A stretch of DNA of 64,000 nucleotides from Callaeas wilsoni (lineage: Eukaryota > Chordata > Aves > Passeriformes > Callaeidae). Of this stretch, positions 23,501 through 36,779 are shown in pieces. The stretch covers positions 142,813 through 206,812 of the forward strand of contig VWPU01001214.1 in NCBI GenBank assembly GCA_013398955.1, written 5' to 3'. Below the pieces are notes generated by a model that ran no database searches, had not been told where the DNA came from, and was given only the letters and a program-made list of their open reading frames with translations. Every line of letters begins with the position of its first letter. Positions within the stretch are counted from its first letter, which is position 1. Both the position numbers and the translations under genes were made by a program.

Positions 23501-26500
23501 TCTTTTTGGTTTTGGAAAGATCATTCATGAAAATATTACATAAAATAAGCTGTAAGTCTGATCTTTAATCATCTCCCCTAATTTTCTTCCAGCCTGTCTG
23601 TCCTTTTATTGCACTCCAACTTATATTTGCTACAGCTGGTCCTATAGATATACCATAACTCCCTCAATTTTTCTACCAATTTCCAAATGGTACCACCTCA
23701 AATTATTGAATTTCAAGTTGTAAACATTAGATTTGACCTTACAAGTTTCAATTTCTGAAAAACACAACTGTTAGACCACAAAGTCCAGACTGTAGGTTGT
23801 ACATACTGTAAATAAACTAAATAGATACAAGCAAATGTACAAATTCTTGCCAAATTAACGTCTGAATTAATGCAATCAGAGTTTTTTTAACATGTTACTC
23901 AATTCCCAGAGGAAAAGATTGAAATTTCTTTGGGCCAAGCTCCAAAAGGTACAGAACCCCAAGTGAACTTTGTATTAGAAACGCTTCATGTGTCAATTGT
24001 ACCACTCTTCTGCAGTCTGAGTGATGCAGTTTATATTTAGAAAATGTAAAAACACTCCTGATCTCCAAAGCTGAGCCACATTTTAATCCCATCCATGGAG
24101 AGACACTGTTGGAATGGGTCCTTAAAAATTCTTAAAATCACTGCAGTTCATCACTGGACTCTGTGCCACCAATTTGCCCTGGAATTCTAAAAATATACAC
24201 AAAATCTACCATATACAACAATTTTTTAATTATTATTTTAATTCTGTTCTACAAATCATTATTATAGAAGAAGACTGCAGCTAATAACGTGGCAACTGCA
24301 GAGGAAGAATTCGAGATACAGATCTGGAATCTTTCCCTTTTCACTGAGAAAAGGATGAAACCTCTTTCCATCAGTGCCTTTGCAGTTGCACATGTTTACA
24401 ACAGACTGACTCATAAAATAAACTTTTGGTATTGGAGAACAGGTAATTTTTTACAAAATGAAGAAAATTGGCCTTTTGTGCTTTGGAAAATGACAGTTTC
24501 TGACACTGATGGAAATCTTCCAACCTTCTCTCATGCAAACAGGAAAAGCATCCTGGAAAAAAAAAAATTATTCCCATTTGGGCAAGTTTGTCTTGTTAGT
24601 TCCAATTGCAGAGAGAAGCACGATGCCTAATCTTTGGCTGTGCATGAGCATCATAAACTGCCTGAGGGACTGGCAGGAAGGGACAGAAAAAACAACAGCT
24701 ACAGCCATTTTCACATCAGAACACAGCTGGAAGGAGAGATAATAGTGATACCCTCCTTATGCATAACATTCCTGTGTTTGGAGCAATTGGGAAAGATTTT
24801 ATTCTTCTCTGGAGGGTGACTGCCCACAAATCAAGCTGCAGATTACGTTGAGAAAGGGTTGTCTGCTCTTCCAAATTGGACATCTCCCTCTTGCAGGTGA
24901 ACAATGTGGAAAGAGAAAAGAAACACAGAACAAGAGGAAATAAAGATTTGGGTCCTACAGCTGAGGGCACGGAATGTGAGGGACGTAAAGGGGCCTGTTC
25001 TCTACTGTCCTGTTATTAATGATTTCTCTCTAATGACTGACCAGTGAATTGGCAGGATCCTACTCTGGAAGCAGATCCTCATTGCCCTGACACAGGACAC
25101 ATCCAGCACCCCAAATCCAACAGGCCAATGTTTGTCTGCTTGCCTTGCAGGAAGCCAAAAGTCTTTATCAATAACACGGAGCTGTTCCATTCCTTATTAA
25201 AATTAAATCTTCACTAAAAAGCACACCCAGTCTGTCAATGGTAGCAGTTAGTTTTTTAAACTGAAATGGAGACATTTCAAGATAAAACTATAAAGATATT
25301 GCAGTTATCACCTGGGCAGCTCCTGTGAACCTCAGCAGAAAGTGCTGAACCCATACCCAGAACACTTCACTTCAGGAAGCGCTGGGATTTTGGAGCCAGG
25401 AAAGCCAGAAATGGTATTTATTCCTGGTGAATCCACTCCAGTGCTCCACCAAGTTCAGCAGCTCCAGTCCCACCATACTGCACCACATTTCCACAGCCAG
25501 GGCAGGAGAACGAGAGTCCACACCCACTCAGGGACGGGGTTAGATTTCTGGAAATACAAGTTCACCCAAAAGTTCTGGCAGGTGAAGTGCCCTTGTTGAA
25601 CAGCACTTTAGGAAATACTGAGGCCCTCTTAAAATTGCACTTTACAGGTAAGAACGAGAACTCCCTCAGTCACTAATTAAACTAATTACACACCTTAGAT
25701 AACCAGTCCCATTTCAAGACTCCCAGTGGATATTCTTGTGGCACTTTTATTTTTTCCCAACAACTACAACGTTCTTCATTAACCATTTGGATGCACTTGG
25801 CATCCACGCCAAGTTGTCTCTGTCAACTCAAATACAAACCATTTATGCCCTTGTACAGAACTCCCTGGATTTCCTCAGTTTGTTATTTAATTGTTGGTTG
25901 TGTCTCCTCTCATGCAACTGCTGTTGGTTTTCAGAGCAAAGCTTGTCGCTGCACTTTGCATTGAGCAAACACAACCCTATCTGCTGCCTCAAAATGCTGG
26001 AGATTTATTCAAAAAGAAATAAATAAATTAAAAACCCCATCAAGTTTAACTTCATTTTTTTTAATAAAACCCAGTTTCTTCTGATCTTCATATGATAATA
26101 AACTTTCCTAATATTTTCCATTGAAGATTAATACACTTCTCTAGAAAGTTATATCTAATTTATGTGACTTTAAGGGTCATGCTTTAATAACAATGATGAA
26201 ACACGATTATTACTTCCTAATGCTGAAATTACAGTTTTTACATTGTAAATTTTTCCTGCTATGCGCCCTGTGGCACTAACATTTTTATCACTCCATGTGT
26301 TTCTAGTTTTAAAACCTTTACCCCTGCTGTTTGAAAAATATTTCTCATTTTCGTCCCCTATGGAGTACAGAAATCCCTAAAGGCAAACCATTAGTGATCT
26401 TTCTGCCTTTTCCCAAACACTTATTATGATCACCAGTGTTGCTTCCACTGCCTCATTGGCTTTTGGTAAAGTATGCAAATGAGATGTTCAAAATACACAC

Positions 26501-27694
26501 TTTTTGCAACTGTGCAAGTTCATACTGATTTATAAAATGGGAAGGCTATTAAAGTGACTGAAAATGTCAGCAAGATTTATGCATGGGTGACAAATTGTAT
26601 TGGAAATGCTCATTTTTAACGTGCTGGCCTGGGTTCCTTCTCTTTTTTAAAAAGTATTGGATGTGATACACTTGCTTTAAGGCCATTTGCCCCTCCCATC
26701 TCCCCATTTGTTTTAAATAGACTCTGACAGTGCCTTTTTGACCAGGAAAATAAACAAAACTCTTCACATTGATTGTTTTGATCATGGAAAGCAGAAATCA
26801 TTTCTCTTCATACTTGCATTTATCCACGAAAATATTTAGGAAAGCACTTTCACCTTTCCTTTGGGATAAAACACTCGTGGCCCAGACAGCTCCTTCCAGG
26901 AAAAAACACCGTATCCAAATACCATAAAGACCATTTAAAAAATCAACACCATCTACAAATAGAACAGCTGCTAAATTTGCCAAACATGGATAAGGCAGAC
27001 ATGGAATTAGAAGAAAACCAGCAAAGAACCCTTACGATATAATTGCACGATAAAAAAATATGTTATAAATCAATGAAAACTCTACAGCACATTTCACAAT
27101 AGCAGGGAAATGATGGAGGAATTTATGAGGGTTCATTTCAATTTCGGCACCAAAGGCAAAAGGAACCAACCTTGTCGCTGATGTTAAAGAAAAAAGGTTT
27201 AGGCCCATAATCACACATCATATTATCAAATATGTACAGTCAGAAATGGTGCAAAGAAAGAAAATCAGCAAACTATTGAATGTCTCAAGACACTCATACA
27301 TAATCTCAGAGGTATAATGAGAAATACTGCTCTGATACCAACATATTTATAACTTCTGTCGACATGAACAATATTATGTGAGGGTTTAAACACTTTAAAG
27401 CATAGCATGTGCTAACAACACCAATATTAAGGGAGAGAAGCTGTGCTTTTGTGATTATTTTCTTCTGTTTCTGTACACTCGGTTTGGTGCAAATCCCACT
27501 CCTGTGAAAGCTTAAACCGGGGCTTGGGTTTATCCAGCAGCCCCAGTGCACAGGGCTTGAGCCACCCAGCCCCGTGCTCAAGGTATTTAAGAGCCTCCTG
27601 ACAGCAGACACCAGAGTTTCAACAGCATTTAGGGGCACGTAAATGCAAACAGAGCTTTTAACGACCTGTTCCTCTCTTGTTTTTGTTTTTAAAG

Positions 27695-27992
27695 CTGTAC
27701 AGGAGTGAACATACCCCGGGAGTTCAGTGCTGTGATCATTTGGGTACCCACAGAAACTACAGATGCAGTCTCCCTCTTCCCAAACTCAAAATGCTTTGAA
27801 AGTTATTATACAATCCTTTGCATTGAAAAATTCAATACTGAGAACTTAATTCTACTTTTTATATTCAGATCAGTCAGTACCAGTACCATTATTGCTCTGA
27901 TTTTCCTAATTAGTTCATTAAGTTGCATAATAATTGGTTTACTGCCACCCACTTTTTATGATGCTAGAACTGTGAAAATAAAATTGATTTAG
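27695..27992 (+). other. open segment behind a strong acceptor-like site
   Basis: A T/C-rich tract (about 27668-27690) ends in AAAG at 27694. From there one frame stays open for 98 codons to a TAG. The translation has a hydrophobic stretch over its second half (LILLFIF ... IIALIFLISS), resembling a membrane segment, but no family is recognised. In AT-rich DNA a T-rich frame gives hydrophobic residues by composition alone. No donor or partner exon was found. It may instead be a conserved non-coding element. Confidence 0.12.
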
Positions 27993-28865
27993 GGCCTTAT
28001 TCTGATCTATTATGCTTATTCACTCCCATATCCTGGTGCTTGCTGCAGGTTTTTTTCCCCTTCATCTCTCAAAGTCTGCATATTTTTCCCTGGTTTCACT
28101 TAAAATGCAGCCCATATTCCAGTTTTATATAGGTGGGTTTCAGATGTGCATTTGACAAGTATAAACAAATAACCAAAGCATTGCCAATGGAAAACATCTG
28201 TCTCTCACCTTAGGAGGTCAAGATAAAACTCAGTGTGTGACATGCGACGTATGAATTTGAATTTATTTCCATTGTGCTAATGACATATATCAATGCCTTG
28301 ACAGAAGTAGCTGGCATATTATATTAATGGGGCTCTGTCCTAAAAGTGACACTGGAATATCCAGACAAAAGCACGAAATGGATGAGAAGAGAGCAATTCT
28401 CTGTTGCTACCTTGAGTAGTGGTACAGTGTATGAAACCCAGGCCTCCTCCTACATGACTACGGAGTGGTAAAAATGCCCACTCAATAAAGCTGCCTGGTG
28501 CAATATGGGAGAGAGAGAGAATTCAGGCTTGGATTTGGGAAAAAATTAACATGATCTGAGATTTCACCAGAGCTGGATTTCTATGGATGACCGGAAGAAC
28601 ACTCATTTCTTTCCAGTCCATGATAAAGCCACAGGGCCCTTGTCCTGGGTAGACACAGCCAGACCAGAGCAGTCACACGACACCAGAGGACACAGGAGAC
28701 GTGCTCAGATAAAACTTCAAATTAGTCGTGGACATCAGTGGAATGGGAGAGCAGAGGAAAAGGAGAGAAGGAGAGGACTCAACAGGTGAAATAAATTGCT
28801 TTTCCATCATTTCTGTTGCTTTCCCAAAAACAGAAATGCAACGAGGAATGCTTCATCTCTTCATC

Positions 28866-29064
28866 CATAGAATCCCAGAATGGTTTGGGTTAGGAGGGAC
28901 CTTAAAGCTCAACACATTCCACCTCCTACCATGGGCAGGGACACCTCCCACTATCCCAAGGTGCTCCAAGCCCCATCCAACCTGGCCTTGGACACTTCCA
29001 TGGATCCAGGGGCGGCCAGAGCTTCTCTGGGCACCCTGTGCCAGGGCCTCTCCACCCTCACAGT
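28866..29064 (-). mobile_element. CR1 LINE 3' fragment
   Basis: Starts ATAGAATCCCAGAATGGTTT and continues through ATGGGCAGGGACACCTCCC, GGTGCTCCAAGCCCCATCC, CTTCTCTGGGCACCCTGTG and CCACCCTCACAGTAAA, the standard reverse-complement CR1 order. About 200 bases remain. It is followed by A-rich low-complexity sequence (29065-29135). It pairs in inverted orientation with 29919-30156. Confidence 0.92.
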
Positions 29065-29918
29065 AAAAAAAAAAAACACTGAGTGGAAAAAGCAGAGCAA
29101 AAGCATAACAAAAAAAAAAAAGAAGAAAGAAAAAATTTGTATATTTGCTTATGACTTGAGGTACCTGAAGGTTGGAGACACTTCTGAACACTCCCAACAC
29201 TAAAGTTTCCAAAAAAATGCCTCCAGTGGAAAAAACTATCGTGTTCCACACCTTGCAGCTCCCAGTGGCCCAATCCATCAGCCCAGCCCCAAACTGTAGT
29301 GGTAGGATGAAAAAAACAGAATTGGAAAACAGCTACCTGAGGTTTTCATGAGTTTTTGCTGCTCTTGGCCTGCTTTTTTATTTTTGGCTGTCAACTTTGC
29401 AGCTTTTGGAAATGGAATTATTCAGCCACTACGTGAATCTGATTTTCCCTCCAACAGCAGCAAGGAGCTGACCCCTGTGCGTGTGCTTCAAAAGTTAAAA
29501 GTTTATTGAGATTGCAAACAGTTTAAATGTTATTGGGGATGCAATATGGTGCATTATACTCCCGTGCTGGCCAGATGGCTGCCTTAAACAAACGCCATCC
29601 GTTGTGCCACCAGCGCTTCCAAATGAAGTGACACCGGTTTGGAGGTGGCCGAGCCCTCCCTGCCAGAAATGCCATTTTCCTCCCAGGTTCCAAAACACAA
29701 TCACTGCATTAATTGCTCTGGAGCATCGAATCCCAAAACTTTTCTGCCAATTGACTGCTGTCCACCCACTCCCAAAATTTCTCTCAGGCAACAAAACACT
29801 CGTTTCATCAGGAGTTTTGTTAAAAGCACTGGTGAAGACACAGTTGGCTCATTCTGACAGGAACCAGTTCTCAAAGCACCTCGATGAGGGTGACTTCAGA
29901 CTACACTTTGAGAACATT
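29065..29918. other. spacer between inverted CR1 copies
   Basis: A-rich runs occupy 29065-29135. The rest is unique DNA with overlapping chance frames of about 100 codons on both strands and no recognised domain. Confidence 0.5.
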
Positions 29919-30156
29919 TAATGGCTTAAAACTAGGAGGTTTAGATTATTAGAAACCAATTCTTCCCTGTGAGGGTGGGGAGGCCCTGGCACGGGGTACC
30001 CAGAGAAGCTGTGGGTACCCCTGGATCCCTGGAAGTGTTCCAGGCCAGGTTTGGACGAGGCTTGGAGCACCCTGGGATAGTGGAAGGTGTTCCTGCCTGT
30101 GGAATAGATAAACTTTAAGGTCCCTTCCAACCCAACCCATTCTGGGATTCTATGAA
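29919..30156 (+). mobile_element. CR1 LINE 3' fragment
   Basis: Sense CR1 3' region: a diverged TTTAGATTATTAGAAACC motif, ATTCTTCCCTGTGAGGGTGG, AGCTGTGGGTACCCCTGG, CTTGGAGCACCCTGGGATAG, and terminal CCCATTCTGGGATTCTATGA. About 238 bases remain, with no coding capacity. Confidence 0.92.
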
Positions 30157-31585
30157 CCACCCTCAATCCCATTTAAGACACTCATGACAAACCTGAAGCA
30201 CAATTTTTAAGAGGAAGAGATTCATCTGCTGGCACTGTGCTGCAGAACAAGTTCTGGAACTTCTCTCTATGCTGAGAGATATTCATTTTGCTCTACAGAT
30301 ACTACTGCTTTCCAGAAAAAGGCTATGGAAGCAAGGACCAGTTCTCACCATGCAATGTTCCCCTTCCATTACTCCATTTTCCCTATTCTCACAGAATACG
30401 ACCTCATTTGATGAACATTTTGTCTCGATGTAAATATTTTCAAACACTGCAATAAAAAATTCATTACAAAAGTGATTCGGGTAGTTTTGCTAAAAAGATG
30501 ATTTGCACTTTTTTTTTTCAACTGTACACTTGAAGGGAACTGATGTGAAGTTAGTGCTACAATAAAAATGTAAATAAAATTCATTATAGTTCATAGATTT
30601 CCTGATATCATCTTTAGTGACTCAATATTACTGAAATACATAAAAATAAATATAAAAATTATTTTGAGAGTACATCAGAACACCTTATTTTATCATCATA
30701 AAATAATAATGGAAAATCCCTTCAGGGGAAAAAAAAAAAAAAAGATGACATTTACAATACATGAATTTTCTTATGTTTTTCACAAGATACATAAAATTAA
30801 ATGTATATAATTAATGTTCCACTGTTTATGAGCAGCACTGCTTTGCTCTTCCTGCATACAATGTCTCAATGCCAAGACATAAAATAGACCCATTGGAGCC
30901 AATTTCCCTGCAGGATCACAACATTTTTTATGGTTTCTTGTAACCATCTAAATCTCACCACTTGAACGGTGTTTGTCAATGAATCTTTTAGCTTAATTAC
31001 AAGATGTCGTACGTGCTCTGTGACCTGTGTTTGAGGTCAAGGAACATTTATATCTCACTGGAGCAAATGGAGCTGTTAGCACTGAAATGCAGCATTCCGT
31101 GGGTTCCGACTGGAGCTGACAGACGCCTGAGATCGTTTGGAATTCTCGTTACATATTGTAATTTACTCCTGGGGTGTAAGTCGGAGCTGACTAAGTGCGG
31201 CTCAGATGTAGGGATCAGGGGTTTTTTTTAGTATTTCCTCACATCCATGGGATCACAGGAAAATTTGGGAGGACTCTGCCATGACCCCCTAGCTGAGAAG
31301 GGTCAGCTCTGTGGTCCAGCCCTGTTGCTGAGCATTTGATCCACTCATGCCCTGCAAACCTCCAGGGATGGAAACGCTGCCTCTGGAAAAACTCCTGCCC
31401 TACTTGATATCCTCATGGGGAAAAAGTTCTTCTTCGTGTGCAGTGTGGAACTCCACCTTTCCAAGAAGTGCTGGTTGCCCCTCATTCTCCTGCCCCACAC
31501 AAAGTTCTGAGCAAAGGGAAGTGGTCGCAGCCCTCACGCTCCTGGCCACACTCCTGCTCCAACAGCCCAGGGTCACAGAGGAGAA
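30157..31585. other. unique AT-rich non-coding region
   Basis: Nothing recognised except an A15 run (30729-30743) and AT-rich sequence around 30540-30810. Confidence 0.5.
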
Positions 31586-31750
31586 GAATTGAATGGTTTA
31601 GGTTGCAAGGGACATTAAAACTCATCTCTTCCCATGGGCAGAGACACCTTCCACTGTCCAGCCTGGCCTTGGACACTTCCAGGGATCCAGGGGCAGCCAC
31701 AGCTTCTCTGGGCAACCTGTGCCAGGGCCTCACCACTCTCATTTTAAAAA
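31586..31750 (-). mobile_element. CR1 LINE 3' fragment
   Basis: GAATTGAATGGTTTAGGTTG with CATGGGCAGAGACACCTTCC, GGCCTTGGACACTTCCAGGG, CAGCTTCTCTGGGCAACC and CCTCACCACTCTCATTTTAA matches the reverse complement of CR1. The outermost octamer repeats are decayed. Confidence 0.88.
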
Positions 31751-32348
31751 AAGAGGATGCAGCGAGTTCTGCAAACATGTTGAGAGATCCGCCTGTGGCC
31801 CCCTCAGGTCACTGATAAAGATGTTATCACAGAAAAAGCCTCAGAGAGCCCTGCAGATTCTATCACTTCTCACAGACATCCTGGGGTTACAACTCAACCC
31901 ACCCATTAAATGCTGCCCTCTCCAAGCCTGATCATCCAACCAGGTTTGGGTGGATTGTTGGTTTGGTTCCAGCTCTAGCTGAAAACACACCAGTTCCTTC
32001 CTAGTCCACATTTGTTAAATACCAACCCACACACTAAACTGGGATAGGAAAATATCTTACCAAATTTTAGGAAATTTCAGTGAAAAACTAAAATTTTAGC
32101 TTTTCTGTCTTCGCAAATAGAATAAGAAGCTTCCACTGCCTTGATAAATTTAAGGCTCTGACTACAAATGCTATAAACGCCAGTAGTCATTTTACGGGTT
32201 ACATCATATGGGAAAAGCGTGGTCTTGTGAGCACCAACTAAGCACAAGTTTGGAAACTGGGGAATTGAATACCAGTTCTATTTATAACATTAATTTGTCA
32301 TTGTGTGGTCAGTTGAGAAACTAATCTCTGACCAGGCTCTGAGGACAT
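31751..32348. other. unique non-coding region
   Basis: About 600 bases between two CR1 copies with nothing recognised. Confidence 0.5.
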
Positions 32349-32525
32349 AATCATAGAATTATTTAGGTTGAAAAAGCCCTCCAAGACCACAGAGTCCAGC
32401 CTGTGACCAACCCCCACCTTGTCCCCAGCCCAGAGCACCGAGCCACGTCCAAGCGTTCCTTGGACACCTCCAGAGGTGGGGACTCCAAACCTCCCTGGGC
32501 AGCCCCTTCCAATGCTTAACCTCTC
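32349..32525 (-). mobile_element. CR1 LINE 3' fragment
   Basis: AATCATAGAATTATTTAGG, GAAAAAGCCCTCCAAGACCA, CAGAGTCCAGCCTGTGACC, CTTGGACACCTCCAGAGGTG and CCCTTCCAATGCTTAA follow CR1 order on the reverse strand. It belongs to a different CR1 subfamily from the 28866 copy, judging from the AAAAGCCCTCCAAG block. Confidence 0.88.
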
Positions 32526-34684
32526 ACTCATTAACACAGACTCTGATTGAGAACACAGTGACATTTCTAGGTAGCCTGGCCACAGCCACCACCACTGTCC
32601 ACGGTCACATCCTTGCTCCACCACCTCTGCTTCCCTGGACATCACAAAGCAAGTCACCAAAAGTCACCACTCTGGGATTGGCAGTGAAGAATCAGAATAC
32701 TTATTTTTAGAAGAATTATTCCAAATAAGCTCCAAAAATCAAGGACAAGCCTCCCTCCATTGCTAAAACCTCAATACAGCTGCAACATTTAACTCAGCCC
32801 TGTAATCAACTCTGGGTACAATTGAAAGAGCCTGACACCAAATCCAGGGATAAACATTTTGCTTTTCTACAATGGATAAACAGGCATCTTTCTCTGTGCA
32901 TTCCTCACTGGATCTTCAAGCCTTTGCCAACTTGATTACACAATTCTTAACTAAATATTTGCCAATTGCAGCTGCGATACTAAGTGGTGCTGCTTGAAAA
33001 TTCCTTTAGCAACAAGAAGAAAAACATCATTACGGCACTTTTATTTTTAGTGGCTTTTCTTTTAATGAAAAAAATCCCTTTAAGTTTATTAGATAGTGTG
33101 TTGTAATGAGTAAGAACTTAAAAAAATATATATCTACCAATAATTTTATATTTATTGCACTTAATTTAACAAATTATCGCACAAACTACATAGGCAGCAG
33201 TTTTTCTGTGAAATTATTATACTTAAATGAACTTTTGACAATGTATTAATTACAAGGACATGACCACATTTATTCTGCTGATCCAGTAATTACATGCATT
33301 AAAGAAATATTTATTCAGAAACCATGTAGTGTACTTCAAAACAGGCTTTTATTGCCAGGCTACATTTCCTGTATACAAACTGCCTTCTTGCCATTTATGA
33401 GCCCTTTTCAAACTTTTACAGAGGGCAGAAAGGGGGCCAGAAATGCTGAGTAAACTCTGGGCTGAAACTTTCTCTGCACGTCTGAAAGGATCAGGGCTCT
33501 CCATCAGACACAGACCTCAGGCTGAATGGAGAGGTTGGGGCAAATCTGTACAGAATTGTCCTGCCTAGGATTTATTCTGCTGTTTTGTGGGGAAAAGAGA
33601 AGAAATAGGTTCAATGATTTGCATTCTAGTTGGCATAAATTAATTTTTGTTTCCTAGATATGAAACTCATGCAACCCAGCATAGCTGTCATTGTGATCCT
33701 AAAAGTGCACAACATTTTCCTTGCTAGAGATGAGGATATCCCTGATAATAAAGTGTTCTGCCATCATAACATCCCTGAGCACTCAATATGCACAGGTGAA
33801 ATGGAAAAGCCAAATTCACACCCAGATTTTGTTTGCAGTTTGCGGTGCAGCCCATTGAGTTTCTCGCAACGTTGAAACCTGTGAATGACTATAATAAGAA
33901 AACCAAAGACTGGACACCAAAGGTCTTATCTCAAAAACTGAATCCAATTTTCCTTCTTAGCCAGTGCACTCAAATTTTCAATTTTTTTTTTATTAACTTT
34001 TAAGGCCATCCCGTTCTGTTGTATTTGACAGCCAGAGCAAAAATTTGAAATATTCTCACTTGCATCACAATTTTTCCATTAAGAAACAGAGAACATCTTC
34101 ACAAAAGGTGAATGCTTGTCTAAACAAAACCAACAGGTTTCTGTCCTTTTCTCTCAATGGATGTTTCATTATGCCAGGAAATATTTATGGAGTCCTCTAG
34201 TAATGAGCTGGTCTTGACTGTGAGCAATAGTCAAAGGTTAGAGCCATCTGATAAAAACCTCTGCACATTGAAACAACCTAATTTCACTCTGCAGTTGTTC
34301 TTAATTCTGATTATATAAGCCAGGATTATTTTTAGCATGTCATTGTTTTCATTTTCAACAAAAACTTATAATGCAAGTGAGGAAAGGGTAAAATTTGGAA
34401 CTCTGAACGAACAGCCTTAATTTTCATAACCACTCCAGCCAAAAGAAACGATTTGTCACAGAGGAAGGGATGTAACCCATTATAAGTTGTCTCTCAGTAT
34501 GAAAATACAAAGCAAAGCACTAAGGGAAACAGGCACAGCGGCCCAAATATTCTTAAATTGGAGTTTAAGTTCATTCATGGCTTAAATCACTAAATTAACA
34601 CACAGGGACCTTTCCTACCCACATGAAAAGATTTACTCTTGCAAACTAGAAATGCCCATGGAATGACTGGATGTGACAAGGCGG
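32526..34684. other. unique AT-rich non-coding region
   Basis: No repeat or gene recognised. The stretch at 33050-33330 is very AT-rich. An exon-like segment at 33658-33795 is listed separately. Confidence 0.5.
33658..33795 (+). other. exon-like segment (candidate)
   Basis: The segment is bounded by an acceptor-like TTTTTGTTTCCTAG (ending 33657) and a donor-like CAG|GTGAAA (GT at 33796). It is 138 bases long, a multiple of three, and open throughout in the frame beginning with ATG at 33660. The translation is not recognised. Splice matches of this quality occur by chance several times in 64 kb, so confidence is low without homology or transcript support. Confidence 0.12.
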
Positions 34685-34756
34685 GGTTCTGTCACAGGTT
34701 GGACTTGATGACCTTGGAGGGCTTTTCCAGGCTCAATGACTTCATGATTCTCTGAC
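34685..34756 (+). mobile_element. CR1 LINE 3' terminal stub
   Basis: GGTTGGACTTGATGACCTTG, GAGGGCTTTTCCAGGCTCAA and TGACTTCATGATTCTCTGA match the last ~70 bases of CR1 in sense orientation, strongly 5'-truncated. Confidence 0.82.
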
Positions 34757-36779
34757 TAGTTCATGCCACTTTTTCCTGGCTTTTAGGTATTTAGAGTGGC
34801 TGTCGTGTACCTGGAGCGCCTGGTACCTACAGATGAGGTCAGTCCTTGTTCCTCAGCACTTTGCAAGAACAAGTGCCATGACTGACAAACTGGACACATC
34901 TTTTTTCTTCTTAAGAGGAACCAAAAAAGTCAAACAGGCCCATGTTTGGTTTAAGGCCGACAACGGCCCCTCAGACAGGAAACCAATGTCATGGTGTGAC
35001 TTCAGACCTTTTCACTGCTATAACAAACAGCTGCTTTGGGTACAGGATAACTGCAGCAAGGTGGAAGCTGCTAAAGGTTATGCAAATGCAGGGAATTAGA
35101 ATTCTATCTCAATGTCATTACATGTGTCTACTTAGATGCACATTTTCTGCTATGTTTAAGTTAAACAAAACACTAAATGACTGTGTAGTATGACATCTCA
35201 TTAATATGTTTCTATTCACATCTGTGCCTTTAGTATTAAAAAAATGGGCTGTTCTAGTGATAAGAGATTAAGTCCTTTAATTAGAAACAAATGACAAATC
35301 ACTGTTAACCCCATGTGATGCTTTCTAAAACTTCCATCAAATATTCCCCTTAAAACATTATTAAGCACAAGTTCAGCAGATCTACTTCCTAGAAAGTGCT
35401 ATTTAACAAAACCCAGGCAGGATGTTAATACTGAGGCTGAATTACAGGTTGCCAGAGCATTTCCTGCAAGGGGATTGACAGGGGATCATTTTGTTATGGG
35501 GCCACCTCCAGCGTGTTGTGACAACCAGTCATTACACCTCTGAGCACAGCACTCAGCTGTAGGTTTCTACAGGATGCAAATAGCTCCAAATGGGTTCAAT
35601 TTAGAGACAGCAGATAATGTATCATTCACTTCTTTAAGGTAGAAGCTTTTAATTTTCAAGGAAAAAGAAAGAGGAGTACATTTCAGTCTCTGGGAATAAA
35701 GATCTGCTTAACAAAGCCCGCCAGAAAAAAAATAAAAACTAAAAAAAAATAAAAATAAAATAAAATCAAGAGTAGCAATAACTGTTATAAAAATAAAAAG
35801 CTTAACTTGCTTTTCCCACTTGTCTCGGAGACCTACAGGCTGTGTTAGCCCAGCAGCCCTATTTACTTAGGATGCCACACAACTGCTCATTTCAAATCTG
35901 TGCTTTGCAACTGGTGACAAATTCTAGGGAGTAAGATTTCCTATTTGCATAGCAACCCTTTCATCTTGAGTAGTCCCAACAGATTTTGCCAAGTACCCAC
36001 ACAGAAGATCAAAATGGAGAGCAGTAATTATTGACGACAACTAATTCATGGTACAGGCACAGCCAGAGTTGAAAAAATTAGGTTTACCAAAACAACAACA
36101 AAATAAGGAGACAGAATACGTCCAACCTGTTTAAAAATGGCCATTTTTAGGAATCATGAGAAAGAATCTGCTAGTTGAAAACACAAACATAGCCCCAGGT
36201 ACTGCACGATCACACATTTTTAGAAGTGCTGACTATGTTGGAAACAAAGGCAAAACTCCAGGTATGTAACAAGCAACAGGTTCACAAAGATTTTAATGAA
36301 TCTTATGTCCTTCTGTCATCTTGTTCTTGCCAGGAAGCTCCAAACACAAAATTTAAACAGTGTTTAAATTTTAGAGTTTCTCAAAGTCCACTTCTTTGGG
36401 GTAAGGTATTTTTTATATAATATATATGTAATAACAAGACAGGTAATTTTGTTTAATATTCATTTTTTTTTTTAAATGAAATATGGATACCTATAGAAAG
36501 ACGTGTCAGTGGCACATAAAAGCCATTTTCTGCAACTACCTGTCCATCATAGCCTTTAGCCAGCACTCCATACAACTTTAAGGATTTCTCTGTGTGTTAT
36601 TTAGGTTTGGATTGAGGATTTTTTTTCTCATCCACAACATTGTGATTTAACAAAAATGAAAGTCAACATCTGACCAAGCCAGACAGAAAATGTTTGTGTA
36701 CTAAAAAAAATGGCTCAAGATGCAAATATGGGTGTTCTTCTGCAATTTTTCTGTAAACACAGTCCAAAAGGGAGGTACT

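Larger units (their letters stand above)
20335..28865. other. unique AT-rich non-coding region
   Basis: More than 8 kb without a recognisable transposable element or gene. A CAAA-type simple repeat lies at about 20520-20556. A perfect octamer motif ATGCAAAT is at 26473-26480. Open frames such as 21505-21834 (109 codons) and 22561-23034 (157 codons) have no recognisable domain. A strong acceptor-like site at 27694 and a TAATTA-rich block near 27900 are discussed as findings. Confidence 0.5.

Noticed and set aside
28728..29278. 112- and 141-codon frames on opposite strands
   Set aside because: Both run through the CR1 copy at 28866-29064 and its A-rich flank.
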